DNA from: Nocardia terrae
GTDB lineage: Bacteria > Actinomycetota > Actinomycetes > Mycobacteriales > Mycobacteriaceae
Assembly (NCBI RefSeq): GCF_009760405.1
Contig: NZ_WRPP01000013.1
Location: 62,001-126,000, forward strand
Direction: 5' to 3'
Length of the DNA stretch: 64,000 nucleotides
In this document: positions 36,549-44,557 of the stretch, piece by piece
How positions within the stretch are numbered: position 1 is the first letter of the stretch
Layout of the letters: the number at the start of each line of letters is the position of its first letter
Translations under genes and position numbers: made by a program
The notes under the pieces: model-generated
Told to the model about the DNA's origin: nothing
Database searches by the model: none
The model's input: only the letters and a program-made list of their open reading frames with translations

Positions 36549-37900
36549 ACCCGCGCCCGATCCGCCATCGGATCCGGGTCGTCCAGCGGTTCCACCGGCT
36601 TCCCGTCCAGCACGCGGGCGAGCCGGTCGGAATCCAGCTGGCCCTCCCACCGGGCCACCACCAGGGTGGCGACGCAGTTGCCGAGCAGGTTCACCGTCAC
36701 CCGCATGGAGTCCATGAGCCGGTCCGCACCGAGCAGAATCGCCACGGCCGCAACGGGAATCGAGCCGTGCCCGATGGCGCTGACGGTCGCCGACAGCGCC
36801 AGGAAGGAGGAGCCCGGCACACCCGCCATGCCCTTGGAGGTGAGCATGAGCGCGGCCAGGGCGGTCACCTGCTCGCCCACGCTCAGGTCGACGCCCAGCG
36901 CCTGCGCCAGGAACAGCACGCAGATCGCCAGGTACAGGGTCGCGCCGTCGAGATTGAACGAATAGCCCGTCGGCACAACCAGACCCGTGGTGGCGCGCGA
37001 GCAGCCCGCGTCCACCAGCTTGGTCATGATGCGCGGCAGCACCACCTCGGTGGACGCCGTGCCCAGCGCCACGAACAGTTCATCCTTGATGTAGCGCAAG
37101 AACTTCCACAGGCTCGCACCCGCGAAGATCCGCGTGATCGCGGCCAACACCAGAATGAACAGCAGCGCCGCCCCGTAGCAGCACGCGATCAACTTCCCGT
37201 ATGTGCCAAGGGCTTTCAGCCCGTACTGTCCGATGATGTAGGCCATCGCCCCGAACGCGCCCAGCGGCGAGAGCCGCATGATCCAGCCGATCACGATGAA
37301 CAGGATCCGGCTCACGTGGTCGATGGCCTCCAGCACCACCGGTGGCCCGTTCTCCCCGAACTTCGCCAGCGCCAGCCCGAACAGCACCGACACGAACAGC
37401 ACCTGCAGCAGCTTGTTCTCGGCGAACGCCGAAACCAGTGACGTCGGAATGATGTTCAGCAGGAAATCGACGGTGTGCGGCAGCTCCGCCTTCTGCGTCG
37501 TCTTCGCGATCTGGTCAGCCCCCGTGGCCAGCGTCTGCGCGTCGATGTGGAACCCCGCGCCCGGCTTCACCAGGTTCCCGACCAGCAGCCCGAACAGCAA
37601 CGCGAAGGTGGTCACCACCTCGAAGTAGATCAGTGCCTTGACCCCGATCCGCCCGACAGACTTGAGATTCCCGACGTGCGCGATCCCGAGCACCACCGTG
37701 CAGAACACGATCGGCGCGATCACCATCTTGATCAGCTTGATGAACCCGTCCCCCAACGGTTTCAGATCGGTCCCCAGCCACGGCCAGAACTTGCCGACCA
37801 CGATGCCCGCGACCACCGCGATCAGCAGCTGCGTGAACATCGATCGGTACCACGGTGTTCGCGGGACCGTGGTCGCCCCGGCTGCGAGCGTCTCTGACAT
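36545..37900 (-). CDS. dctA: Sodium/proton:C4-dicarboxylate symporter (DctA/GltP family)
   Basis: 451 residues with 8 membrane helices and two re-entrant loops; T-G-Y-S-F-N-L-D-G is the substrate/cation motif on helix 7, G-T-A-S-T-E-V-V-L-P marks hairpin 1 and G-V-P-G-S-S-F hairpin 2. It imports succinate, malate, fumarate or glutamate/aspartate. DctA is preferred from length and overall pattern, but GltP is possible. TAGCGT lies 7 nt before ATG 37900 (leaderless). An AT-rich palindrome lies about 50 bp upstream. Confidence 0.85.
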   Translation of the reverse strand: MSETLAAGATTVPRTPWYRSMFTQLLIAVVAGIVVGKFWPWLGTDLKPLGDGFIKLIKMVIAPIVFCTVVLGIAHVGNLKSVGRIGVKALIYFEVVTTFALLFGLLVGNLVKPGAGFHIDAQTLATGADQIAKTTQKAELPHTVDFLLNIIPTSLVSAFAENKLLQVLFVSVLFGLALAKFGENGPPVVLEAIDHVSRILFIVIGWIMRLSPLGAFGAMAYIIGQYGLKALGTYGKLIACCYGAALLFILVLAAITRIFAGASLWKFLRYIKDELFVALGTASTEVVLPRIMTKLVDAGCSRATTGLVVPTGYSFNLDGATLYLAICVLFLAQALGVDLSVGEQVTALAALMLTSKGMAGVPGSSFLALSATVSAIGHGSIPVAAVAILLGADRLMDSMRVTVNLLGNCVATLVVARWEGQLDSDRLARVLDGKPVEPLDDPDPMADRARV

Positions 37901-37952
37901 GCCCCGCACGCTAGAAAGCCCCGGTATCCGCCGCGTATCGGGGACGTGTCAA

Positions 37953-37971
37953 CAAAATTTCGTAAGTTTTG
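37953..37971. promoter_or_regulatory. AT-rich inverted repeat upstream of dicarboxylate symporter
   Basis: CAAAATTT (37953-37960) and AAGTTTTG (37964-37971) are complementary at 7 of 8 positions around CGT, framed by GTGT and ACAC. It lies about 40 bp upstream of the symporter -10 hexamer, a typical activator position, and about 130 bp upstream of the divergent LLM oxidoreductase gene. AT-rich elements like this stand out in this GC-rich region. Confidence 0.55.
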
Positions 37972-38100
37972 TACACGCGGGCGGGTGGTCCCGGGTATGG
38001 CGTTGCTCTTGCCGCTGTGACCTGCGGAGAGTTCCCCAGGAAGCGCGGCGGGCGTCGATATGGGTGACAGCTACCCGTTCGACCAGAAAGCCGCGCCAGC

Positions 38101-39057
38101 ATGAAATTCAGCCTTTACCTCCCCACCGGGCTCGGACACGATTTCGCCGGGCACACCGATCCGGTCGCGGCCTACGAAACGATCACCGAGCTGGCCCGGG
38201 CGGCCGACGAATCGGGATACGAGACGGTCTGGGTCGCCGACCATTTCGTCCCGTTCCCGCCCGCACCGGACTACGTCTTCGAAAGCTGGACCACACTCAC
38301 CGCGCTGGCCCGGGACACCGGCCGCATCCGTATCGGTCAGATGGTGACGGGCAACAATTACCGCAACCCCGCCCTGCAGGCCAAAATGGCCTCCACCCTG
38401 GACGTCATCTCGCACGGCCGCCTGACCTTCGGCATCGGCGCGGGCTGGTACGAGGACGAATACACCGCCTATGGCTACCGATTCGACGACGCACCCACCC
38501 GGTTACGGCAACTCGGCGAAGCCGCCCGCATCATCCGCTCGATGTGGACCCAGCCCGAAACCACCTTCGACGGCAAGCACTACCGAGTGCACAGGGCGCT
38601 GAACGACCCCAAAGGTGTTCAGCAGCCGCACATCCCGCTGCTGATAGCGGGCGCCGGTGAGAAGGTCACCTTGAGACTGGTCGCCGAGCACGCCGACGCG
38701 TGCAATGTCCAGGTGTCGCCGGATGAACTGGTCCGCAAGTACCGGATCCTCGCCGAACACTGCGCGGCGCTCGGCCGCGACTACGACACCATCACCCGCA
38801 CCTCGACCAGCTACTGCATCATCGCCGACACCGATGCCGAAGCCCGGGCGCAAGTCCCGCCGTGGTCGCCCATGGTCTTTCCGGGCGAACTGGCCGACTA
38901 CGGACTCATCGGCACCCTCGACACCATCAGAGACCGGATCGCCGCCTACCAAGCCGCAGGCGTCGACGAACTCCTGATCGGTTTCCACAACTCCCTCGAC
39001 CCGGGCACGGTGCGTGATTTCGCCAAGGAGTTCATCGACGCGGATGAATTGCCCTGA
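38101..39057 (+). CDS. LLM-class (luciferase-like) F420-dependent oxidoreductase
   Basis: 318 residues, TIM-barrel of the bacterial-luciferase superfamily: N-terminal MKFSLYLPTG, V-W-V-A-D-H-F near 57-63, G-A-G-W-Y-E-D-E-Y near 126-134, and the C-terminal D-E-L-L-I-G-F. Actinobacterial members of this form usually use F420 rather than FMN. It would oxidise or reduce a small organic substrate. I see no clear ribosome site before the ATG. Confidence 0.85.
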   Translation: MKFSLYLPTGLGHDFAGHTDPVAAYETITELARAADESGYETVWVADHFVPFPPAPDYVFESWTTLTALARDTGRIRIGQMVTGNNYRNPALQAKMASTLDVISHGRLTFGIGAGWYEDEYTAYGYRFDDAPTRLRQLGEAARIIRSMWTQPETTFDGKHYRVHRALNDPKGVQQPHIPLLIAGAGEKVTLRLVAEHADACNVQVSPDELVRKYRILAEHCAALGRDYDTITRTSTSYCIIADTDAEARAQVPPWSPMVFPGELADYGLIGTLDTIRDRIAAYQAAGVDELLIGFHNSLDPGTVRDFAKEFIDADELP

Positions 39058-39145
39058 CCTGCGCGGAGTTACCTTTCGTCGGCCGATCGAGTCGATACCT
39101 ACGATGGTTTCGAACGGCGAAACCCGGCCGACGGCAGGAGTTCCG

Positions 39146-40183
39146 ATGACGCGTGACCGGCGTGCGGCGGTCAGGGCCGCGCGTGGAAAGACCGACAGTG
39201 ACGTGGCGGCGGACCGGAGGTTCGTCGCGGAAACCGAGCGGCACCGTCGTGAACTGCTGGCCCACTGCTATCGAATGGTCGGTTCCGTGCACGAGGCCGA
39301 GGACCTGGTGCAGGAGACCTACATTCGCGCGTGGCGCGGGTACGCGAGATTCGAGGGCCGGTCCTCGATCCGCACCTGGCTCTACGCCATCGCCACCCGG
39401 GTCTGCCTGGACGCCCTGGCCGATGATCGGCGACGGCTGCTGCCCGCCGGCTTGGGCGACCCCTACCAGGGGCCGGATGCCCCGCCCGACCCCGACACCG
39501 GGTCGGGGATCTCCTGGCTGCAGCCGCTGCCGGACGCACTGATCGCCGACTCGGCCGACGATCCCGAGTCGTCCGTGATCGACCGCGAATCCCTGCGTTT
39601 GGCCCTGGTCGCCAGCCTGCAGCACCTGCCCGCCCGCCAGCGCGCGATCCTGATCCTGCGGGAGGTGCTGGCCTTCACCGCCGCCGAAACCGCCACCATG
39701 CTCGGCACCACACCGGCGGCAGTGAAGGCCGGCCTGCAACGAGCCCGCCTCCGGCTCACCGAACTCGACACCGCTCCCGATGACCTGATCGAACCCACCG
39801 ACCCGCGCGCCCGCACTCTCCTGGCGGGCTACATCGCCGCCTTCGAACACTCCGATGTCACTCTGCTGGAACAGGTCCTGCGCGCCGACGCCACCTTGGA
39901 AGCAACCCCGTACAAGAACTGGTACGCGGGCCGAGCGGCCTGCATGCGTCAACTGGAGCGGTACGTCCTGGGCGCGCCGGGCGACTGGCGCATGCTGCCC
40001 ACCAGAGCCAACGGCCACCCGGCCGTCATCGCCTACCACCGCGACGGAGACGGCCCACCGACCCCCTACGGGGTCGCGGTGCTGACACCCACCGCAACCG
40101 GCGTGACCAGAGTGATCGCCTTCCAAGACCCGAGCCTGGTCGCCGCCTTCGGATTCCCGGCCACACCCACGCCTCGCCGATGA
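39146..40183 (+). CDS. ECF sigma factor with C-terminal SnoaL-like domain (SigG/SigX5 type)
   Basis: 345 residues. Region 2: H-C-Y-R-M-V-G-S-V-H-E-A-E-D-L-V-Q-E-T-Y near 45-64. Region 4: LPARQRAILILREVL followed by the helix-turn-helix T-A-A-E-T-A-T-M-L-G-T-T. The final 120 residues (from about 230) form a SnoaL/NTF2-like domain that probably controls the factor, as in ECF56-like groups that lack an anti-sigma gene. AGGAG lies 5 nt before ATG 39146; an upstream in-frame ATG at 39104 lacks a site. No anti-sigma gene is adjacent. Confidence 0.85.
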   Translation: MTRDRRAAVRAARGKTDSDVAADRRFVAETERHRRELLAHCYRMVGSVHEAEDLVQETYIRAWRGYARFEGRSSIRTWLYAIATRVCLDALADDRRRLLPAGLGDPYQGPDAPPDPDTGSGISWLQPLPDALIADSADDPESSVIDRESLRLALVASLQHLPARQRAILILREVLAFTAAETATMLGTTPAAVKAGLQRARLRLTELDTAPDDLIEPTDPRARTLLAGYIAAFEHSDVTLLEQVLRADATLEATPYKNWYAGRAACMRQLERYVLGAPGDWRMLPTRANGHPAVIAYHRDGDGPPTPYGVAVLTPTATGVTRVIAFQDPSLVAAFGFPATPTPRR

Positions 40184-40201
40184 CTCGGTCTGGAACGACA
40201 C

Positions 40202-40232
40202 AGCGGGCGGTCTCCAAAGGAGACCGCCCGCT
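40202..40232. terminator. Strong bidirectional terminator
   Basis: A perfect 14-bp GC-rich inverted repeat (40202-40215 with 40219-40232) with an AAA loop. It sits between the convergent sigma factor and accD6 genes, 19 nt and 22 nt from their stops, and so ends both, including the mycolate operon. Confidence 0.85.
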
Positions 40233-40253
40233 ATCGCGTTGCCGTGTAGTCGA

Positions 40254-41684
40254 TTACAACGGGATGTTCTTGTTGTGCTGGGGGCGGGACGGGGCCGCCG
40301 CCAGCGCCGCGGCGATGGTGGAACGGGTCTTGGCCGGGTCGACGATCTGGTCGACGACGCCGATGGCCATGGCGCGCTCGACGCCGCCGGCGATGCGCTC
40401 GTGCTCCTCGGTGAGGCGCTCGAGCATGGCCTCGCGCTCCTCCTCGGGGGCGGCGGCGAGGGCCTTCTTGTGCAGGATGCCGACCGCGGCCTTCGCGCCC
40501 ATGACGGCGACTTCGGAACCGGGCCAGGCGTAAACCGCTGTGGCGCCGAGGGATCGGGCGTTCATGGCGATGTAGGCGCCGCCGTAGATCTTGCGGGTCA
40601 CCAGGGTGACGCGGGGGACGCGGGCCTCGGCGAAGGCGTGCAGCAGCTTCGCGCCGCGGCGGACCACGCCCTCGAACTCCTGGGAGACGCCGGGCAGGTA
40701 GCCGGGGACGTCGGTGACGACGATCAGCGGGATGCCGAAGGCGTTGCACAGGCGCACGAAACGCGAAGCCTTCTCGGCGCTTTCGGAGTTGAGGCAGCCG
40801 CCCAGGCGGATCGGGTTGTTGGCCAGCACGCCGACGGTGCGGCCGCCGAGGCGGCCCAGGCCGACCACCATGGAGCGGGCGTAACCGCCCTGCAGTTCCT
40901 CGAAAGTGCTTTCGCCGTCGACATTGTCGAGCAGCTCGTTGATGATCGGCTTGACGTCGTAGGCGCGCTTGGCCGACTCCGGCATCATGGCCTTGAGGTC
41001 GACGTCGCCGTGTTCGGCTGCGGCCAAATCGAATTCGCCCTGCTCGGCGAACATCGAGACCAGGCGGCGCGCGCGGTGCATGGCGTCGGACTCGTCATCG
41101 GCGACGATGTGGCAGACGCCGGACTTCTTGCCGTGGGTGATCGGGCCGCCCAGGGTCGCCATGTCGACGCTCTCGCCGGTCACCGTCTTCACGATGTCCG
41201 GTCCGGTCACGAAGACACGGCCTTCCGGGGCCATGATCACGACGTCGGTCAGTGCGGGACCGTAGGCGGCGCCACCGGCGGCGAAGCCGAGCACCACGGA
41301 AATCTGGGGGACCTGGCCGGACGCGCGGACCATGGCCTCGAAGACCAGTCCGACCGCGTGCAGGGCCTCGACGCCCTCGGCGAGACGCGCGCCACCCGAA
41401 TGCCACAGGCCCACAACGGGAATCTTGGATTCGATGGCGGTATCGATCGCATCGACGATGTGCTTGCAACCCTCGACGCCCATGGCGCCGCCCATCACGG
41501 TCGCATCGGAGCAGTAGGCGACGGTGCGGACACCGTCGATCTCACCGATGGCGGCGAGCACGCCGGACTTGTCGCGGGGGTGCAGCGGAAGAACGGTTCC
41601 GGGATCGAAGAAGCGCTGCAACCGGCCCAGCGGGTCGCGGGGATCGGTCGTGGTATCCGCATGTGCGGGAGCCATGATGGTCAT
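40254..41684 (-). CDS. accD6: Acyl-CoA carboxylase carboxyltransferase (beta) subunit AccD6
   Basis: 476 residues of the carboxyltransferase fold, with the acyl-CoA-binding G-G-A-R-L-A-E and G-F-A-A-G-G-A-A-Y-G-P-A in the N-half, and N-N-P-I-R-L-G-G-C-L-N-S and D-V-P-G-Y-L-P-G in the C-half. Together with a biotinylated alpha subunit encoded elsewhere (AccA3 in mycobacteria) it makes malonyl-CoA for FAS-II and mycolate synthesis. Position downstream of kas identifies it as AccD6 rather than AccD4/D5. A GGAGAG ribosome site precedes the ATG, inside a small palindrome (41694-41705). A strong stem-loop separates it from kas. Confidence 0.92.
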   Translation of the reverse strand: MTIMAPAHADTTTDPRDPLGRLQRFFDPGTVLPLHPRDKSGVLAAIGEIDGVRTVAYCSDATVMGGAMGVEGCKHIVDAIDTAIESKIPVVGLWHSGGARLAEGVEALHAVGLVFEAMVRASGQVPQISVVLGFAAGGAAYGPALTDVVIMAPEGRVFVTGPDIVKTVTGESVDMATLGGPITHGKKSGVCHIVADDESDAMHRARRLVSMFAEQGEFDLAAAEHGDVDLKAMMPESAKRAYDVKPIINELLDNVDGESTFEELQGGYARSMVVGLGRLGGRTVGVLANNPIRLGGCLNSESAEKASRFVRLCNAFGIPLIVVTDVPGYLPGVSQEFEGVVRRGAKLLHAFAEARVPRVTLVTRKIYGGAYIAMNARSLGATAVYAWPGSEVAVMGAKAAVGILHKKALAAAPEEEREAMLERLTEEHERIAGGVERAMAIGVVDQIVDPAKTRSTIAAALAAAPSRPQHNKNIPL

Positions 41685-41743
41685 CGCAAACTCTCCTCTA
41701 GAGGAAAATGCGGTCGCTTGGAGCGGCTGCGAAATGTCGAAAA

Positions 41744-41796
41744 TCCCGGCAGGGGATTGCGGGTCTGGGATCTCGATCCGAGATCCCCTGCCGGGA
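41744..41796 (-). terminator. Stem-loop between kas and accD6, possible attenuator
   Basis: On the leftward transcript a perfect 14-bp stem (41796-41783 with 41757-41744) is followed by TTTTCGACATTTC, an intrinsic-terminator pattern. A second perfect 9-bp hairpin (41787-41779 with 41775-41767, loop of 3) shares bases 41783-41787 with the first, so the two cannot both form. This could set the ratio of accD6 to kas transcripts. Confidence 0.65.
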
Positions 41797-41848
41797 CCGC
41801 TTGTCTTACTGACCGGTTCTAGAAGTGCGCGGTGCTTCTGAGTGCGCG

Positions 41849-43099
41849 TCAGTACCGGCCGAAGGCGAGCGCGACATTGTGCCCACCGAAACCGAAGGAG
41901 TTGTTGATCGCGTACTGGATGTCCTGCTGGCGCGCCGCGCCGTGCACGACATCCAGGTCGATCGCCGGATCCTGGTTCTCGAGGTTCAGCGTCGGGGGGA
42001 CGATGCCGTCCCGGATGCTGAGCACCGTGAGAATCGACTCGAGGGCGCCGACGGCGCCGATCGAGTGGCCCAGGGCCGACTTGGGCGCGTAGACCGAGGC
42101 GTGCTGGACGCCGGCCTTGTGAATCGCGTTCGCTTCCGCGGTGTCACCGACGGGGGTGGCAGTCGCGTGGGCGTTGATGTGGGTGACGTCCTTGGGCGAC
42201 AACCCGGCGGTCTGCATCGCACGCTGCATGGCGCGAGCGGCACCGCTGCCCTCCGGATCGGGAGCCACCAGGTGGAACCCGTCGGAGGTGATACCCGCGC
42301 CCATGAGCCGGGCGTGGATGGTGGCGCCGCGAGCCTTGGCGCTCTCCTCGGTCTCGACGACCATGAGCGCGCCCGCCTCGCCGAAGACGAAGCCGTCGCG
42401 GTCCTTGTCGAAGGGGCGCGAGGCCGCCTTCGGGTTGTCGTTGCGGGTCGACATGGCCCGCATCATGGAGAACGCGGCGATCGGCACCGAGTCGATGAAG
42501 CCCTCGACACCACCGGTGACCACCATGTCGGCGTCACCCATGACGATCATCCGCCACGCGTTGGCGATGGCTTCCGAACCCGACGAACACGCCGAGACCG
42601 GAGTGATCACTCCCGCCCGGGCCTTGAGTTCGAGACCGACGACGGCCGAGGGGCCGTTCGGCATGACCATCTGTACCGCCAGCGGCGAGATCTTGCGGTA
42701 GCCGCCGTTCTTCAGCTTGTCGACCGAGTCGATGAGCGCGTCACCGCCGCCGAGGCCGGTGCCGATGGCGACACCCAGCCGCAGCGGGTCGATCTCGGGC
42801 GAGCCCGCGTTCTTCCACACCTCGCGACCGAGGGTGATAGCGAGTCGCTCGACATACGCCATACGACGGATCTCGACACGATCGAGGAGCGTGTCCGGCG
42901 ACACCTTCAGGTGGCCGCCGATACGCACCGGGAGGTCGTACTCCGCGATGAAGTCGTCCTCGAGAGTGTCGATGCCGCTCTCGCCGTTGAGGAGGCCCTT
43001 CCACGTCGCATCGACGTCACCGGCGATCGACGTGGTCGCCGCCATGCTCGTAACGACGACGTTGGGGAAGTTCCCGTTCAAGGTGGAAGGAGTGGTCAC
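41849..43099 (-). CDS. kasA: Beta-ketoacyl-ACP synthase of FAS-II (KasA/KasB)
   Basis: 416 residues, the KasA length, from GTG 43099 (V-T-T-P-S-T). Catalytic triad: Cys171 in V-S-A-C-S-S-G, His in I-N-A-H-A-T-A-T-P and His in L-G-H-S-I-G-A, with K-S-A-L before the latter. N-F-G-x-G-G-H-type end is N-S-F-G-F-G-G-H-N. It elongates meromycolate acyl-AcpM chains by condensation with malonyl-AcpM. The first His motif reads H-A-T rather than H-G-T. Only one Kas is encoded here, where M. tuberculosis has KasA and KasB; this protein may do both jobs. Confidence 0.92.
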   Translation of the reverse strand: MTTPSTLNGNFPNVVVTSMAATTSIAGDVDATWKGLLNGESGIDTLEDDFIAEYDLPVRIGGHLKVSPDTLLDRVEIRRMAYVERLAITLGREVWKNAGSPEIDPLRLGVAIGTGLGGGDALIDSVDKLKNGGYRKISPLAVQMVMPNGPSAVVGLELKARAGVITPVSACSSGSEAIANAWRMIVMGDADMVVTGGVEGFIDSVPIAAFSMMRAMSTRNDNPKAASRPFDKDRDGFVFGEAGALMVVETEESAKARGATIHARLMGAGITSDGFHLVAPDPEGSGAARAMQRAMQTAGLSPKDVTHINAHATATPVGDTAEANAIHKAGVQHASVYAPKSALGHSIGAVGALESILTVLSIRDGIVPPTLNLENQDPAIDLDVVHGAARQQDIQYAINNSFGFGGHNVALAFGRY

Positions 43100-43110
43100 G
43101 GTGTCGGTTC

Positions 43111-43416
43111 CTACTCGCCCTCGGCGCCGAACTTGGCCTTCAGCTCGGCGGCCGCGTCGGAGTTCTCGGCCTCGAGCTTCTGGATGTACGCCACCGCGTC
43201 GCCGACGGTCTTCAGGCTCGCCAGGTCCTCGTCGGGGATCTTGACGCCGTACTTGTCCTCGGTCTGGACGGCGATCTCGACCATCGACAGCGAGTCGATG
43301 TCCAGGTCGTCGACGAAGGACTTCTCGATGGTGACCTCGGAGGGCTCGATACCGGTCACCTCTTCGATGATCTTGCCGAGCTCTTCGACGATCTGTTCCT
43401 GGGTCAGAGCGGCCAC
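43111..43416 (-). CDS. acpM: Meromycolate acyl carrier protein AcpM
   Basis: 101 residues, acidic helical bundle with the phosphopantetheine serine (Ser42) in D-S-L-S-M-V and the extended charged C-terminal tail (AAAELKAKFGAEGE) typical of mycobacterial AcpM. It carries growing meromycolate chains between FAS-II enzymes. It lies between fabD and kas with 11 bp to the latter, in one operon. Confidence 0.94.
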   Translation of the reverse strand: MAALTQEQIVEELGKIIEEVTGIEPSEVTIEKSFVDDLDIDSLSMVEIAVQTEDKYGVKIPDEDLASLKTVGDAVAYIQKLEAENSDAAAELKAKFGAEGE

Positions 43417-43514
43417 TGTGGTGGCTCCTTATCTTCTGTAGAGGGGTGGGAATTTTTCGTTGTTTGCGACCCGATTGCTCCATCGCCGTTGATGGGAGCG
43501 GGCCGCGAGCCAAG

Positions 43515-44429
43515 CTAGCTTGTTGCGGCCAGCTCGGCGAGCGCGGGGAGATCCGCGGGGGTCTTCAGCGCCAGATTCGGGGTGCCCTTGAGCTCCCGCT
43601 TGGCGATGCCGACCAGGGTGCCCGCCGGCGGCAGCTCTGCCACCGCGGAAACCCCTGCCGCGCGAATCGTTTCGGTGCACAGGTCCCAGCGCACGGGGCG
43701 CGTGACCTGGGCAGCGAGCTTGTCGATCGCATCGCGACCGGAGTTGACCGGCTGACCGTCGAAGTTCGACAGCAGGGTCCGCACCGGCTCGCTGGGCGCG
43801 ATCTGGGCGATGGCCTCCGCCACCGCGTCCTGGGCGGGTGCCATGAACGCGGTGTGGAAGGCGCCGGCGACCGGGAGTGCACGGACGCGGGCCTTTTCGG
43901 GCGGGTTCGCGGCCAGGGCTTCGAGCGCCTCGAGCTTACCCGCGGCCACGATCTGACCCACCGCATTGCGGTTGGCCGGAACGAGCCCGAGCTCCTCGAG
44001 ACGAGCGAGCACCTCCGCTTCGTCGCCACCGAGCACCGCGGACATGCCGGTCGGCTCGAGCGCGCAAGCCTTGGCCATCTCCGCTCCGCGGATGGCGGCC
44101 AGGGTCACCGCGTCATCGGCGGAGATGACTCCGGCGACGGCGGCGGCGGCGAATTCGCCGACCGAATGTCCGGCGACGATGGTATCCGCGGGAATCGAGT
44201 CCTGCGGGATTTCAGCAAAGGCAAGCAGAGCGGCCGCGACGACGAGCGGCTGGGTGACAGCCGTGTCCACGATCTCTTCCGCGGTCGCAGTCGTACCCAA
44301 ACGCAGCAGGTCCAGCCCCGCGGCCTTGCCCCACAGCGCGATGCGATCCGCGGCGCCGGGAAGTTCGAGCCAAGGGGTGAGCATGCCGGGTGTCTGAGAG
44401 CCCTGTCCAGGGGCGAGCAATGCGATCAC
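43515..44429 (-). CDS. fabD: Malonyl-CoA:ACP transacylase FabD
   Basis: 304 residues from GTG 44429, VIALLAPGQGSQTPGM, matching the known FabD N-terminus; longer in-frame starts are rejected. Active-site Ser89 in G-H-S-V-G-E, with the partner His in A-F-H-T-A-F-M near 200. Transfers malonate from CoA to AcpM in the cytosol. First gene of the FAS-II operon; a palindrome 66 bp upstream is the likely regulator site. Confidence 0.93.
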   Translation of the reverse strand: MIALLAPGQGSQTPGMLTPWLELPGAADRIALWGKAAGLDLLRLGTTATAEEIVDTAVTQPLVVAAALLAFAEIPQDSIPADTIVAGHSVGEFAAAAVAGVISADDAVTLAAIRGAEMAKACALEPTGMSAVLGGDEAEVLARLEELGLVPANRNAVGQIVAAGKLEALEALAANPPEKARVRALPVAGAFHTAFMAPAQDAVAEAIAQIAPSEPVRTLLSNFDGQPVNSGRDAIDKLAAQVTRPVRWDLCTETIRAAGVSAVAELPPAGTLVGIAKRELKGTPNLALKTPADLPALAELAATS

Positions 44430-44494
44430 GGGATTAAGAAAACACTGTGGTGGCGCTCTCACGAGATGTCGGCGCGAATGAAGGTTGCTTGGCA

Positions 44495-44517
44495 CTTTTG
44501 TGAGGAGTCCACAAAAG
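44495..44517. promoter_or_regulatory. Perfect inverted repeat upstream of fabD, candidate MabR operator
   Basis: CTTTTGTG (44495-44502), a 7-nt spacer, then CACAAAAG (44510-44517): an exact palindrome between mabR and fabD. MabR (Rv2242) is known to bind the fabD/FAS-II promoter in mycobacteria through an AT-rich inverted repeat; this site fits in place and type. The match to the published sequence is from memory. Confidence 0.7.
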
Positions 44518-44557
44518 ACCAAGTGGGTTGTCCGGATCGCCCCATCCGCGAATCTCG

